The notes below the pieces were generated by a model. The model did no database searches. It was not told the origin of the DNA and worked only from the letters and a program-made list of their open reading frames with translations. From NCBI GenBank assembly GCA_036244855.1, contig BQKZ01000358.1, positions 79,344-143,343 on the forward strand: a stretch of DNA of 64,000 nt, written 5' to 3'. Source of the stretch: Temnopleurus reevesii (lineage: Eukaryota; Echinodermata; Echinoidea; Temnopleuroida; Temnopleuridae). Of this stretch, positions 51,901 through 62,852 are shown one piece after another. How positions within the stretch are numbered: the first letter of the stretch is position 1; each line of letters opens with the position of its first letter. A program made the translations under genes and the position numbers.

Positions 51901-54900
51901 GAATTATTCTGCTTTCATTGAATGAAGAAAATTCAGATCAACAAACTGAAAATTTTGGCAAAATCGGACAACCAAATCAAAAGCTATGAATTTTTGAATT
52001 CACAGAAATTTAACGATCACTGCCGCTCATGGGGATCCGTGCGATCGGCAACACCGACGGAATCTGGGACGTTATGTCGGACAACTCCTCATTCACTTTG
52101 TACATATAATTTTTAAAAATTGATCAATGTAAATTTAGAGTAAGGTTGCAACGTGATTCTCCAAATACACGCATCTCCAAACACACGCAGAATTGACAAA
52201 GGAATATACTATACCCCAACCGAAAATTGCCATTTTGTTTACTTTTCCGAAAAAATGAGAAAATATGAAATTTTGTATACAGAACAAATGAGGAGTTGTC
52301 CGACATGACGTCACAGATTCCGTTGAATTTGCCTATCGCTTGGATCCCCATCAGCGGTAGGAATCGTCATATCTCTGTGACTTTGTATCAAATTCATAAA
52401 TTTTGATCGGGTTGTCCTATTTTCTCATATTTTCACATTTTGTTCATCTGATCTTTCCTCATTCAAGGAAAGCACGATAATGCAAGGGGCTAGCTCGCCG
52501 GATAAAGCATGATCTTCTTTGACAAGTTTTTAATTTTCCACAAGCTGTTAATAGGGCATTGTGATTAACTGGCTAAAATCCGGTCACCTGATCTGACCGA
52601 TTTTTAAAACTAACGCCATTCTTCTCTCAGAACGCGTAACGTTTTGGAAAATGGGGGCTGTCATTTTTTTTTGTGGGGGGGGGGGGGGGTAGGTTGTGTG
52701 TAAGACTGTTAAACACTCACAAAAGCTTTCTCGTATTGACTTTTGAAAAACGGGGCTGCATCCTTCTACGACCGGTTCTACGGTTCCTGAGGATCTATTT
52801 ATTTGTTATGAGGGAATAGAAAATGCAAAATAGGGGTCGGTTCTGCATAGATTGTGATTTAGCTAATAGGCCTGTACCACGATTACTATTATTGATATGA
52901 GTATGATCATATTTTTAACTGAAATTTCTCTTCTTTGTATTGAGCATTAAACTGTAAAATTATCGAGTGAAATGTTAATTCGTTCATGACTGAATATTTT
53001 TACTCATTATTTTTAGAGTACTTTGACAATCCTGGATATGAAATACTATCCACGTTACCACAGTCTACAGAATGTCTTTAATTATTCCAGAGACCTATTA
53101 GATTGATGTTAAATGTCCATATCCATTTCAATTTGCAGGGACGCATTGTGAGCATAACCCAGACGACTGCAGGGACGTTACATGTCAAAATGGTGGACAA
53201 TGCGTGGATGGGTATGCATCCTTCACCTGCCGATGCCCAACCGGGTTCACTGGTCTCATGTGCCAGTTAAACATCAACGAATGTGACTCATCCCCATGCA
53301 TGAATGGGGGAAGATGCCGGGATGGAGCAAATAGTTATACCTGTGACTGTCTCCGTGGGTTCTACGGCACGGAATGTGAGCATGAGATCAATGAATGCGA
53401 AGTACTCAACAACCCCTGCAGGAATGGAGGTACTTGCTATGATCGTGTAGCGTCTTATGTCTGTGACTGCATGGTCGGATTCGGTGGCGAAGACTGCTCT
53501 GTTAATCTGGACGAATGCGCAAGCAATCCTTGTTCTAATGGCGCAAGGTGCATTGATTCAGTCGCTGGGTTCATTTGTCTTTGCAGAGAAGGATTCCGTG
53601 GACTTCTGTGTGATGAAGACATCAATGAATGTTCATCGCGGCCGTGTGAGAACGGGGGTAGATGCATCGATATGGTCGACTCATACGAGTGTGAATGTCC
53701 GTCTGGTTACCTTGGCAACCACTGCCAGATAGAAACGGACGAATGTGCCAGCAATCCATGTTTGAACGGAGGGAGGTGTTTGGATAGAGTCAATGAATTT
53801 AGATGTAGGTGTCCGATGGGATTTAGAGGACATCGGTGTCAAATCAACATCGATGAATGCGAGAGTTTGCCTTGCTTTAACAATGCTACATGTGTAGATG
53901 CCACTGATGGATTTCTCTGTCGATGTACACCAGGATTCACAGGACCGACATGCAGGAATAACGTGGACGAGTGTAACAGTTCACCTTGTCAAAATAGGGG
54001 TATATGCGTTGATGGAGTGAACGGGTATACATGCAGATGCAGAGATGGTTTCTTTGGAGTACACTGCCAATCTGAAATTGACGAATGCGCGAGTGACCCT
54101 TGCCAGAACGGGGCGATGTGTAGAAACTTGGTCAATGGCTACGAGTGTGAATGCATGGTTGGATTTGAAGGGATGCACTGTAAGAGAAACATAGAAGAAT
54201 GTGCGAGCAATCCTTGTCGCAATCGAGCGACCTGTGTGGATCAGATCAATGGGTACTTCTGTAAATGTCGATCCGGGTTTGGAGGAAGGCACTGTGAGAT
54301 CAACGCCAATGAGTGCGCGAAGGAACCTTGCATGCACGGTGGTCGATGCATTGATGCTGTCAATGGCTACTTCTGCCGTTGTCGACCAGGATTTCGAGGA
54401 CGCAATTGTGAGATCGACAATAACGAATGCGCCAGCAACCCGTGTCTGAACGGCATGTGTCTGGACGGGCTCAACCGATATATTTGCCACTGCATAAATG
54501 GCTTTTCTGGGAAAAATTGCGAGGTTAATATCAATGAATGTGCACCACGCCCTTGTAGGAATGGTGGTGTTTGTCGCGATGGAGTCAATGGGTATACATG
54601 TGTCTGTCCCCCAGGCTATGGAGGCAAGAACTGCCACATTAACATCAATGAATGTTCAACGGGTCAATGTCAAAATGGAGCTACGTGTGAGGATGGGATC
54701 CATGGGTTCACTTGTCACTGCGCAGCTGGATTTGAAGGTCTTCTGTGTGAAGTCAACATTAATGAATGCGCAAGTCGTCCTTGCATCAACAATGGAAGAT
54801 GCATTGACGGTGTCGACAGCTACCGATGCGAATGTTTGATTGGATACGAAGGGTACAACTGCGAAGTGAACATCAATGAATGTGCTTCAAACCCCTGCCG

Positions 54901-56895
54901 TGGGTTGTCCACTTGTGTTGATATGATCAACGCTTTCAGATGTGATTGCATCGATGGGTACCACGGTAGCTTCTGTGAGAGTGAGGTCAACGAGTGCATC
55001 AGCAACCCCTGTTTGAACGATGGCGAGTGCGTGAATCGTTTGAATGGTTACAGGTGCAGATGCAGGACTGGATACGAGGGACCACACTGCGAATTCAATA
55101 TCAATGAGTGCAGCCGTCAGACATGTCAAAACAATGGCAGATGTATAGATGGCGTCGGCAACTTCTTCTGTTACTGTCGCTCTGGGTTCAGGGGAAAGAA
55201 CTGTGAAGAAAACATCAACGAATGTGCAAACCATAAATGCCAAAATGGAGCCGGTTGCAAAGACGCCATAAACGGATATTCTTGTATCTGTACCGAGGGC
55301 TATACAGGAATGTTATGTGATGAAGATATTGACGAGTGCAGTCTGACATTCCAGCCATGTCCACCAGAAACACCGTATTGTAAGAACTTAGTCGGTTCTT
55401 ATGAGTGCACCGACATAGCACCGACAACACTTCCACCACCAACCACTACTGACAACCCTTGTGAACCAATGCCATGCGAGAACGGAGCAACCTGTATTGT
55501 CACATTAGAAGGGAAAATGTGCATTTGTCCAGATGGCTTCGTTGGAGACAACTGTGACATGTCATTCGGTAAGTTGTACGTACATTTCATGACCAGACTG
55601 GGACCCATTGCATAAATCTTGAAACGATGAAACTTTGTCATCAATGGTAACTCTTATGTTAACGGTGTACAACAACCAATCCTCATCAAGAATTTCAAAG
55701 GACTTACTAACGATAATAAGGTTTGAGGATACTTTTGCGTGTGTGTGTGGGGGGGGGGGGGGTGGTCAATCATATGCCCCATGATCCATTCCCCGTGGCA
55801 AAGTTGTCTAACTTGATATCTTTATGCAATGGGGCCCAGAAGGAAAGGGACTCATTTAACTGACAAAATATTATCTACTATTTATCTAATAATATATCTA
55901 ATATTTAGGGTAGTAACTTGAGCTTTGCATATAGTATAAAATTACTACTAAAAGCTATACCACTAGCTTCTCTATAAGTGTCCCACCATATATGTTATCA
56001 ATGACATAATACCGATGAATTATCATGAATTACTAATATCAATTATGTCACCTTTATTTCTTTATTTTTCTGTCCATACACACGGATTACACGCAGTTAA
56101 CGGTATTTCCGAGGTAACCTTAGAGAATCACGTCGATCCGGAGCTACCAGGTATGGAGGAACGGTTGGCAGAACTCGTCCACACGGCTATGGGAAAGCTA
56201 AACACCATCATGGTGGAGATTGATATCATAAATACCATCAACGGATCATCATCTATTACAGGGTAAGTGTCTCTGACAGAAGTCTTTCTAGAGATGTTCA
56301 CTAAATCATCACTTTTATCATCGACGGATTTATCATCTGAAAAGTGAGCTACTTTGCGTGCAATCTATACAGTTATGGTTGATAAATTGACTTGCCTCAA
56401 ATGGATTGTACAATATTACATCGCCATATTTTGCAGTTAAAGAATGATGATTCACAAGATAAAATCATACAATACTCCTTAAAGACGAAAAATAATAAAA
56501 AAAAAAATCCCCCGAAACACATCCATAAGAATAAATAAGAGTTGAAAAAAAATCTTATGTACATTCATTTTTTTACATTGTTCCTAATAAACGAGAAGAG
56601 AGATTATGAAATATTGGATGTTCAATGTTTTCCTCTTTCTAAGGAGGAAGGGGAGATACTGCATATTTCCGAATATACCCCCCCCCCCCCAAAAAAAAAG
56701 AAGCTGGGTGAAGCCAGTGGAACTATATACTTTTGTTAATATTGCATGAAAAGTATTGGGATGTTTCGTACAAAGGGCTAGGACTGTGTATCAAAGAATA
56801 CAGGCATCGTTGGGAGTATTTTTTTTTCTTCAATATATTCTCCTTACTCCGATTCTCTTATAATGATGATGATAATAATAATAATAATAATAATA

Positions 56896-56932
<37 letters not shown>

Positions 56933-56933
56933 C

Positions 56934-56967
<34 letters not shown>

Positions 56968-59255
56968 GTGGCTACTTGTATAGCGCACAGGTCCATCTTA
57001 TCGGTGCTCATGGCGCTGAAAGTTTTACACTCACTATTACCCAGCTTTAGCTGGCAACCATTACGACACTCCGCATTAAAAGGAATTTCTTCCTGTCGTC
57101 CCCATTTACCTCACCTGGTTCGAGTGCAGCACAATGTGGATTGATTTTTGCTGAAGGAAATTGACGCCATAGGTGGGATCACTAAATATTTCAATACTTT
57201 TTAATCGCTTTGTTGCAGGATGCCATTTACGACGTTGGCGTACAACATCAGTATCCTGAACTCAACCTACGAGGAGGAGACTTTGAAGACAGCACTGGCA
57301 TCACTCTCAAGGGAAGATCAAAATCATATATTGAGTCCTTACAGACTCTATAACGATTTGCCAGTGTTGGTTGAATTCACAAAGCCAGACAGGGTAACAG
57401 AACTTCTATCAATCTTCTATCAACTAGAAATGACGACTAAATTGATTGCACTCAGATCCAACAATAATTGCTAAAAGAGAGTGACGTCAAAGTTGGCCAG
57501 TTCAACAATTCAAATGAAAACGAGTCGCTAGAGACCATAAAAAGAAAATACTCATATAAACATGATAAGTTGATGCACATGGCCAATTGTTTGTTTGCCA
57601 ACGACCCTGTGAAATTAATGACGTTACTGAGAATGCGCGTGTAGTGAATGAACTTCGTTTACTTTTTTTTTTTAACAACGCAGACCAGTTCACAAAGTGA
57701 TTAATATGCACAACTTTCACAAAAATCGGAAAGATTGCAGACAGAATGATTAATTCTTCGTACAAGCTCAAATTTTAGTGCAAATGGTGTGCCCGGAAGT
57801 ATTATAAATTTGCACCCACTTGTAAACCTACTTATCGCACTAATTTGTTTGTGATAATCTACGTTTGACTGGTTTACATTAATATAATCTGACAGTTGCA
57901 TACCATGATAAAGTTGTACAAACACAATATTTTGACTCGATATCATTCACTTTTTTCCATTTCAGACGTGGTCAGAACGGAACTGGTTTGTCTTTTTCCT
58001 TCTCTTCGTCCTATTAATATCTGCAGCAGTATTTGGCATCTGGTACTTGGATAAGTAAGAAACCTGTCTTCTCATAATTTTTAAACGACCAATAAAAAAT
58101 AAAAACAAGAGGTCATATTTTCTCAATTATCAAGAAATTATACCAACTCTACTTTTGTTAATGATTGTGGGGGCTTCAGCAGAGGATTATTTTTTAACTT
58201 CCTGAATTCAAATGGCACCATGTCCACAACAAATTGTGGCTCTAATTACATATTTATGTATGTAACAGTGAAAGCACAAATAAATGAGTTATCAGGGTAC
58301 TTACCCCATTGATTGGCACTTTTTAATTTCGGTTATCGAGTCCTTGGAAGGGGCACGCAGATGTTGACAACCAATGGGCCGACGGGATATTGGAGCTCCA
58401 TCAACTGACTATTAAAAAGTTCTCAACCACAATGCCCCCCCCCCCGCTTCCTAACATAGGCACACATGGCCACCCCCCCCCCCCCCCCCAAAAAAAAATT
58501 TTGAACCAAAACTTTCCCCATCCCCCACTTCATAAAAAGCTTGTACGTTGATTTCAAAATATGTGATATTATGCCATACCTTGTTATAATAATATTCAGT
58601 TTTTATATAGCGCATAAAACATAGCCATGGCATGTCCCTATAGATGCGCTTACAGAGCAGAAAAAGAAATAACAGAATGGAGAACATAGATCTGCTTTAA
58701 AAAGCAAGAAAACACAGTAGATCTGGTATTGTGCACTGGGCTCATGGACATGCAAATTATGGCGGCAATATCCTCCCCAAAAGTCATCAGCTCACTTGCA
58801 CCCGATCCATCTACAATTTCGCGCCCCTAACTCTGACCCGAGAGGCCCTGCCATCCAAAGCCCCCCCCCCCCCAAAAAAAAAAAAACCACAAAAAAAAAC
58901 CCCAACGGTGCGCACAAGTCATGACAATCTTAATAATGTGAATAATAACAAGTTATTTCAGGAAGTACCATTAGTAGAGTCGGACATACACAATTCATAA
59001 AAATTTCCCATTGTAATTCTTGGGTCCACCCCAGGATGTTTTATGCTTCTATTTTGGCAAAATATGGCCCGCTATAATGAGCTTACTTCACCTATGAACG
59101 CAAAGTCAATACTCAAACGCTTTGTAGAATTGATATTTTGCATTTCATTTCTTCTTTTCAGGCGATATCCGGCATGCGATGGAGAAAGCAGAATGGGAAA
59201 ATGGAAACGACTGTTAAGGATCGAACCTGAAACAAAGACTCCCGAGAATAAATAA
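33869..59255 (+). CDS. Gene 2 (complete): MNNL-DSL-22xEGF-SEA-like-TM Notch-ligand-family protein, 1236 aa
   Basis: Exons 33869-33910, 46729-46892, 48935-49073, 50159-50316, 50842-50998, 51769-51865, 53139-55568, 56097-56262, 57219-57393, 57966-58054 and 59162-59255 sum to exactly 1237 codons with compatible phases and GT-AG borders. Approximate residues: signal peptide 1-20, MNNL/C2-type domain 21-168, DSL 175-219, 22 EGF repeats 221-1060 (with a Pro/Thr linker before the last), SEA-like module 1063-1176, TM 1182-1203, basic tail of about 32 residues. MNNL plus DSL is diagnostic of Notch ligands, so a cell-surface ligand is expected. Repeat number, the SEA-like stem and the short tail are unlike standard Delta or Jagged. 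No in-frame stop or frameshift is seen. Gene 1 is its tandem paralogue. Confidence 0.9.
35878..36185. repeat. 24-bp minisatellite, open on the minus strand
   Basis: Degenerate 24-bp units (for example tttagccatgaaacctttct gaag) repeat about a dozen times. On the minus strand they encode the octad MAKLQKGF / MAKPQKYS / LARLHKDF. A few more degenerate units lie near 36300-36370. No splice or promoter context supports a gene. Confidence 0.75.
37466..37605 (-). mobile_element. SINE family 2, truncated body
   Basis: Contains tatagcgaacatatccactc, gtgatcaaggtactttacat and gtgtacaccagcgcac, matching the body of the SINE at 31525-31810, but lacks the tRNA-like head. Confidence 0.6.
39297..39430. mobile_element. 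Hairpin (foldback) element
   Basis: Arms 39298-39342 and 39385-39429 are near-perfect reverse complements (agccccggtcacatagg..; cctatgtgaccggggttt), separated by a loop of about 42 bases. Non-coding, MITE-like. Confidence 0.8.
43604..44095. mobile_element. TIR element with a possible nested insertion
   Basis: The ends taaagccaggctggcacttg and caagtgtcagcctggcttta form an inverted repeat. The interior has recurring gttcacgcatag / gtttacgcac motifs and a distinct block at about 43800-43970 (gggccccgtaacataaaggt and repeated gcgattgatttcaatcgc-type sequence) that looks like a second insertion. Confidence 0.65.
46187..46235 (+). pseudogene. Fragment of gene 2 exon 2
   Basis: gtgacggaagcgttcagact and following aaagg match exon 2 (gtgacggtagcgttcagact gaagg) with two mismatches over 25 bases, and ggtcat upstream matches the exon start. 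It is about 540 bases before the true exon and not continued, so it is a duplicated exon piece. Confidence 0.55.
46412..46582. mobile_element. MITE related to family C
   Basis: The ends tcgtccgtgttttcacgaag and cttcgtgaagacatggacga are inverted repeats closely similar to the ends of 17765-18263. Confidence 0.65.
46729..46892 (+). CDS. Gene 2 exon 2: MNNL domain, N-terminal part
   Basis: Acceptor tatttctacag, donor GTGAGC, phases 0/2. It encodes [14 protein letters not shown] and then NGQCCD...[17 protein letters not shown], the N-terminal strand and cysteine cluster typical of the Notch-ligand MNNL domain. Confidence 0.85.
48276..48389 (+). pseudogene. Pseudo-exon copy 1 of MNNL exon 3
   Basis: In the exon frame it reads [15 protein letters not shown] and ends CRSLNSQS and TAG (48387). 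The expected acceptor AG is changed to AA (ttttgtaaagac), so it should not splice in frame. Confidence 0.75.
48494..48608 (+). pseudogene. Pseudo-exon copy 2 of MNNL exon 3
   Basis: Keeps the acceptor (gttttgtag) and the phase of the true exon, reads [15 protein letters not shown] and ends CLSLNSQS and TAA (48606). No donor is seen. If used as a terminal exon it would give a truncated secreted MNNL fragment. Confidence 0.75.
48712..48826 (+). pseudogene. Pseudo-exon copy 3 of MNNL exon 3
   Basis: Acceptor intact and same phase. Reads [15 protein letters not shown] and ends CLSLNSQS and TAA (48824). It shares the alternative end with copies 1 and 2. Confidence 0.75.
48935..49073 (+). CDS. Gene 2 exon 3: MNNL domain, middle
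   Basis: Acceptor attttgttttgtag, donor GTAAGC, phases 2/0. Encodes [15 protein letters not shown] and continues to [11 protein letters not shown], the middle strands of the ligand C2-like domain. It is the only one of four similar exons with a functional 3' half and donor. Confidence 0.85.
49194..49217. repeat. (AT)n microsatellite
   Basis: Pure AT dinucleotide run in gene 2 intron 3. The rest of this intron (49074-50158) is AT-rich without recognised features. Confidence 0.9.
50159..50316 (+). CDS. Gene 2 exon 4: MNNL domain, C-terminal part
   Basis: Acceptor after a long pyrimidine tract (ccttctccctggacag), donor GTAAGT, phases 0/2. Encodes [15 protein letters not shown] and ends [11 protein letters not shown], the last strands of the C2-like domain leading into the DSL domain. 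Confidence 0.85.
50842..50998 (+). CDS. Gene 2 exon 5: DSL domain with a shortened binding loop
   Basis: Acceptor catgtattttcag, donor GTGAGT, phases 2/0. Six DSL cysteines are present (VYC, NC, YC, SC, EC, NC) and the end FPGWDGPNC is canonical. The loop [11 protein letters not shown] has 9 rather than 11 residues between cysteines and lacks the Arg-Pro-Arg-Asp of typical ligands. Confidence 0.85.
51769..51865 (+). CDS. Gene 2 exon 6: first EGF repeat
   Basis: A 97-nt exon, phases 0/1, acceptor ttttctcgtcag, donor GTAAGA. Starts [10 protein letters not shown] and ends CSCVDGALG, completed by THC in exon 7. Same size and phase as the gene 1 exon at 1168. Confidence 0.85.
51881..52500. mobile_element. 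Foldback MITE in gene 2 intron 6
   Basis: Starts ggggaaaccaacccctggaa and contains long facing arms: aactcctcattcactttgta (about 52080) against caaatgaggagttgtccgac (about 52283), and tcatggggatccgtgcgatc (52028) against cgcttggatccccatcag (52338). Related to the inner element at 17877-18168. Confidence 0.7.
53139..55568 (+). CDS. Gene 2 exon 7: EGF repeats 2-22 and Pro/Thr linker
   Basis: A 2430-nt exon (acceptor tttcaatttgcag, donor GTAAGT, phases 1/1). The first EGF starts NPDDC and is non-calcium-type, as in gene 1; most others carry D/N-x-D/N-E-C and CxSxPC. One repeat ([13 protein letters not shown]) is one residue short between cysteines 2 and 3, matching a gene 1 repeat at about 10113. 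After an atypical EGF with CPPETPYC comes the linker [11 protein letters not shown] and then the last EGF, ending [10 protein letters not shown]. Open throughout. Confidence 0.9.
56097..56262 (+). CDS. Gene 2 exon 8: SEA-like module, first half
   Basis: Acceptor attacacgcag, donor GTAAGT, phases 1/2. Encodes [13 protein letters not shown], an amphipathic helix ([14 protein letters not shown]) and a strand ([17 protein letters not shown]). No GSVVV-type SEA autocleavage motif. The SEA-like assignment is by pattern and juxtamembrane position only. Confidence 0.75.
56966..57180 (-). mobile_element. SINE family 2 relative with (AAT)n tail
   Basis: Contains tatagcgcacaggtccatct, ttacctcacctggttcgagt and gctgaaggaaattgacgcca, matching the body of the SINE at 31525-31810. 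On the minus strand its tail is the (ATT)n tract at 56870-56965. It ends only about 40 bases before exon 9. Confidence 0.7.
57219..57393 (+). CDS. Gene 2 exon 9: SEA-like module, second half
   Basis: Acceptor cgctttgttgcag, donor GTAACA, phases 2/0. Encodes [14 protein letters not shown], a helix ([12 protein letters not shown]) and [15 protein letters not shown], aligning with gene 1 exon 12712-12922. The open frame continues past the donor, but phase and homology fix the exon end at TKPDR. Confidence 0.75.
57966..58054 (+). CDS. Gene 2 exon 10: transmembrane helix
   Basis: Acceptor ttttttccatttcag, donor GTAAGA, phases 0/2. Encodes [11 protein letters not shown] then a Leu/Val/Ile/Ala-rich stretch ending FGIWYLD. 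Matches the gene 1 TM exon. Confidence 0.85.
58055..59161. other. Gene 2 intron 10
   Basis: About 1.1 kb with several poly-C and poly-A runs (58436-58445, 58473-58497, 58860-58885) and a short SINE-like piece near 58600 (tttttatatagcgcataaaa). No coding content. Confidence 0.65.
59162..59255 (+). CDS. Gene 2 exon 11: short basic cytoplasmic tail
   Basis: Acceptor tttcttcttttcag. Completes a lysine codon and reads [19 protein letters not shown], then [11 protein letters not shown] and TAA at 59253. Four lysines could serve ubiquitin-driven endocytosis, but no established ligand tail motif is recognised. Confidence 0.75.
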
Positions 59256-61300
59256 ATTACAGCAATAATAAAAACGTTTGGACAATTAGTGTGGAAATGA
59301 TGATTGTGAAAATGATTTTCACACAACGATTCCCAGGCAAATGCCCCAACATGTGACTGATTTTGATTGATGATGTTAAGTTTCTATTTCAACCACATGA
59401 AGAGGTGTGACAGGAGAAGAAATTGGCCGCGAGAAACATAAAGATCTTCACTGATAAAGTTAAGAAAATCTGATGTTAACAATGAAGAGCCTCTTATGTT
59501 TTTGGTGAAAATAGAGAATGTATTCAATTGAATTACAATGCAGATATAATATTGGCCAAAACATCGTTATCATGTGCTTATACGCTGAGATGTCAGCATC
59601 TGATTACCATGGGAAATTCAAATGATAAAATCAGATAATACCTTTATCTAAAAAAATATCTGGTGAAAATTGGACTTCAACATTTTCTTTGTATACATAT
59701 ACATATCTAACCAGTGTTTAATACGAGGTTTCTCTAACGTTACGCTTTTATAATAGGCCTACGGTATAATGTCTCTTCTTAAAAAAAAGGTGCCGCTATC
59801 ACCAAATACGAACCTCTTTTGAGTTGAAGGAAGTATTATTAATTAATATATAGGTGGGGGGGGGGGGGGGGGNAATGATAAAATCAGATAATACCTTTAT
59901 CTAAAAAAATATCTGGTGAAAATTGGACTTCAACATTTTCTTTGTATACATATACATATCTAACCAGTGTTTAATACGAGGTTTCTCTAACGTTACGCTT
60001 TTATAATAGGCCTACGGTATAATGTCTCTTCTTAAAAAAAAGGTGCCGCTATCACCAAATACGAACCTCTTTTGAGTTGAAGGAAGTATTATTAATTAAT
60101 ATATAGGTGGGGGGGGGGGGGTTGCTCCCCCACATTATCACTTAATAAAGTGTATAAAAGGGTTGCTCCCCCTTGACAATATTCTTGAAAATCAAAATGA
60201 TTCTGTGCTTGGGCCTTTCGAAACTAAATCAACCATTGTACTCATTTTTTTTTTATGAAACGATCAAAATAGCTAGAAGCATTGTCATTAAATTATTCAC
60301 TTAATCAATCACTATCAAAATCCATGCCTAATGGGTAAAGTTCATATACAAACACTCTTTTGTACTTTTGATATCTTAAGATTTTGTAGAATACTACACT
60401 GACCATTATAAATGTTTTACAAATATTTTGCTGTTTTCGAGCGTTGTTATCATCTTGTAGTGTCGTATTATTGTGCTTGTTAATAAATGTTGCTTGTATA
60501 TGAATGATGGGTACGCATGTGTTTAGGAAATATTTGAGATATGGTCCTATAGGAAATTAGTTTTCTGTGTCAATCTTTCCATACTTAAAGTACAAAATTG
60601 TAAATATTTATATTCGTTTTATAATTGTAATGCTACTATCAGCAAAAACAAAGAAAGTGCCACTCTAATATTCAGTAACAAACTCTCCGATGTGAATTTT
60701 AATTTCATTAGAATTTACATCTGCAGAAATATAGATTACAATATATCTCCTCATATATGTAACTAGACCCCAATCATGTTTACAGTTTGGTATAATGTGA
60801 GTTAAGAGAGTTTGTTTTCCTTGTATAGTAAGTTTGTATATTATCATTGATATACATGTAATTATGTATTTTTGTGAAATTATGTGCAATACTCATCACT
60901 TTTGTCATCTAGAATCTAGTCTTTATTGCAAGACGTTACTCTACACAGAGATGCCGACCGTTCAGATATATTCATCAGGGAAAAAAAATTAAACGTGAAG
61001 GGATTAATATTTGAACCAAATATTTTCTAATGAAAGAAATTATGATAACAATATCAACATGATTTCTCTTCTGAAAAAAAAAATGTTTGGCTCAGAGATT
61101 TAGAGAATCACATCTTCATGTATACCATGCATGTTCCAGAAAAGTTGGCACCTCTGATCTACATATAAGCAGGAACATGTTTTCAAATGTCGAGAAATAT
61201 TGGTGTTTGTATATCTCAGAGCAATAAAATGCATTAAAAGTTGATATTTTATTACAATTCTGAATAGTCTAACTCATTGTATTATTTTTAGTGTTATTTC
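59256..61300 (+). other. Gene 2 3' UTR and flank with an assembly-gap duplication
   Basis: AATAAA motifs occur at 59248 (overlapping the stop), near 59268 (AATAAA-like) and near 61223, so the transcript end is uncertain. 59620-59872 is repeated exactly at 59874-60125 across the single n at 59873. Otherwise AT-rich, no gene. Confidence 0.5.
59620..60125. repeat. Identical 250-bp direct repeat across an assembly gap (n at 59873)
   Basis: Both copies start aatgataaaatcagataata and end in the poly-G run after ttaatatataggtggggg. Identity, the poly-G break and the n together point to unmerged overlapping contig ends rather than biology. Confidence 0.85.
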
Positions 61301-61688
61301 AACACTTGAGTAATGCATCATTTTTACTATACAGTGAACAAACAGGAAGGAAAAGGGAATTGACATGTCAACAACTCCTCATTCAAGACTTCAAATTGAC
61401 TCCAGGGGACATAAGAAAATGGCTTTATTGCTTTGCATCAAACATGTCAAAGACCTGTTCTAAATCTATGTGCAGAACGATGAGAACATGTTTCTTTTGT
61501 GTGCTGAAAGCATTGAATGGGGAGTTGGTTATTTTGGTCAATTTGTGTCTCCTTCTTGCGCACTTCATGAAATATGTATTCCATATGTATTCCATAAATA
61601 CTTATCATTCTTCATGCAATACCTTGTTTTTTGCAGTGTACGAGTTTGCATTTTATTAATTCAATTCCTGCACAACAGCCTCGGAACT

Positions 61689-61705
61689 CTCTCTCTCTCT
61701 CCCTT

Positions 61706-61750
<45 letters not shown>
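61689..61750. repeat. (CT)n microsatellite
   Basis: Near-pure CT dinucleotide tract, the cause of Ser/Leu- and Arg/Glu-rich open frames on the two strands. Confidence 0.95.
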
Positions 61751-61753
<3 letters not shown>

Positions 61754-62674
61754 CGGGTCATCAAGGTATTGGCAGACTCGTTCCACGATGAGCCCAATTT
61801 ACCACCGGATTCACTTTTTTTCGATAATCATCGATCATCAAACCTAAAGATACCCGGAATCCTTTCATGCACCTTATATACGCCCATCACTCAGATACTG
61901 TATAAAAGAAAGTGAAATCGAGTAGGCTTATGCTCATTTTTTTTTGGGGGGGGGGGTGTATGCCTGTTATTATATTCCAATAGTTCGATCTTCCGAAAAA
62001 TTGAAGATGGTTCTCTTTCTTTGTGAAGGCCCAAGTAAGAGAAGAAAAAAACGATGCAGGGGCCATTGTTCTGCGGGCACGAAGGCTTATTATTCCAAAG
62101 GTTTCAATCAGCATTGTGCGTTTAATCCAAAATGATACGTTTCGCTTTTCCGATCGAATATATACCTGATGAAATAGGCGGGTTTACTTACACATTCAAA
62201 TTTATGTGCTTTTCTTGCAACTGAACGTACTTACGTGGTATTCCTTAAACCGTTTGATAACAATAAGACTACAATACTTGCATGGAATCCAGTGTGCAAT
62301 ACATTAGTTGTTGCTATGTCGGGCAAGCCTCAGACAAGCCTTAGGGTTGTCAAGAATAACCTTTGTGTTACAGATATGCATAAAATTTGTATAGTAAACC
62401 CGCCTATTGGTTCAAGCGTCATTATAGTAGAATAAGGAAATGTTCTCGATACTTAGATATTTCGAAGTTTTGTTCGGGCCTGTATGTGTGGTCTCAAACT
62501 ATATTCTAAAAAATCCCAAATATCATTTGAATAATGAAGGATTATTTATGCTTTATAAGTGTTAATGGCTTTTATAGAACCACCTTAGATCAAAGACAAC
62601 CAAATGCTAGCTACCATAATGCATCTGGAGTATTTTTCAGTGGCCATGGTTATTCCCATTTTTACTTGGAATAC

Positions 62675-62852
62675 AATATAATCTATTTCTGTAAAATTGA
62701 GTCGAACAACAATTCAATGCTCCTTTGTAATGCTATTCAACTCGGAACCGGCTTGTGATTGTTGTGTCTGCACAGTTCACTACAATTAGGTATATGGCTT
62801 TCTTTTTGTCCATGATCCACTTTATTTTGCGGAAATAGTTTGTATCGTGTTT
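62675..62852. mobile_element. Palindromic MITE, family A, copy 3
   Basis: Shares ctttgtaatgctattcaact, cggaaccggcttgtgattg and gcggaaatagtttgtatcgt with the copy at 26663-26837. More diverged at its left end. Confidence 0.65.

Noticed and set aside
53455..55442. Open frames opposite gene 2 exon 7, including 218 codons at 53981-54637
   Set aside because: Reverse-strand reflection of the EGF repeat (recurring Thr/Val/Ile patterns at the same period).
56733..57050. Asn-rich protein
   Set aside because: Translation of the (AAT)n tail of a SINE in a gene 2 intron.
61612..61797. Arg/Glu-rich minus-strand protein
   Set aside because: Translation of the (CT)n microsatellite.
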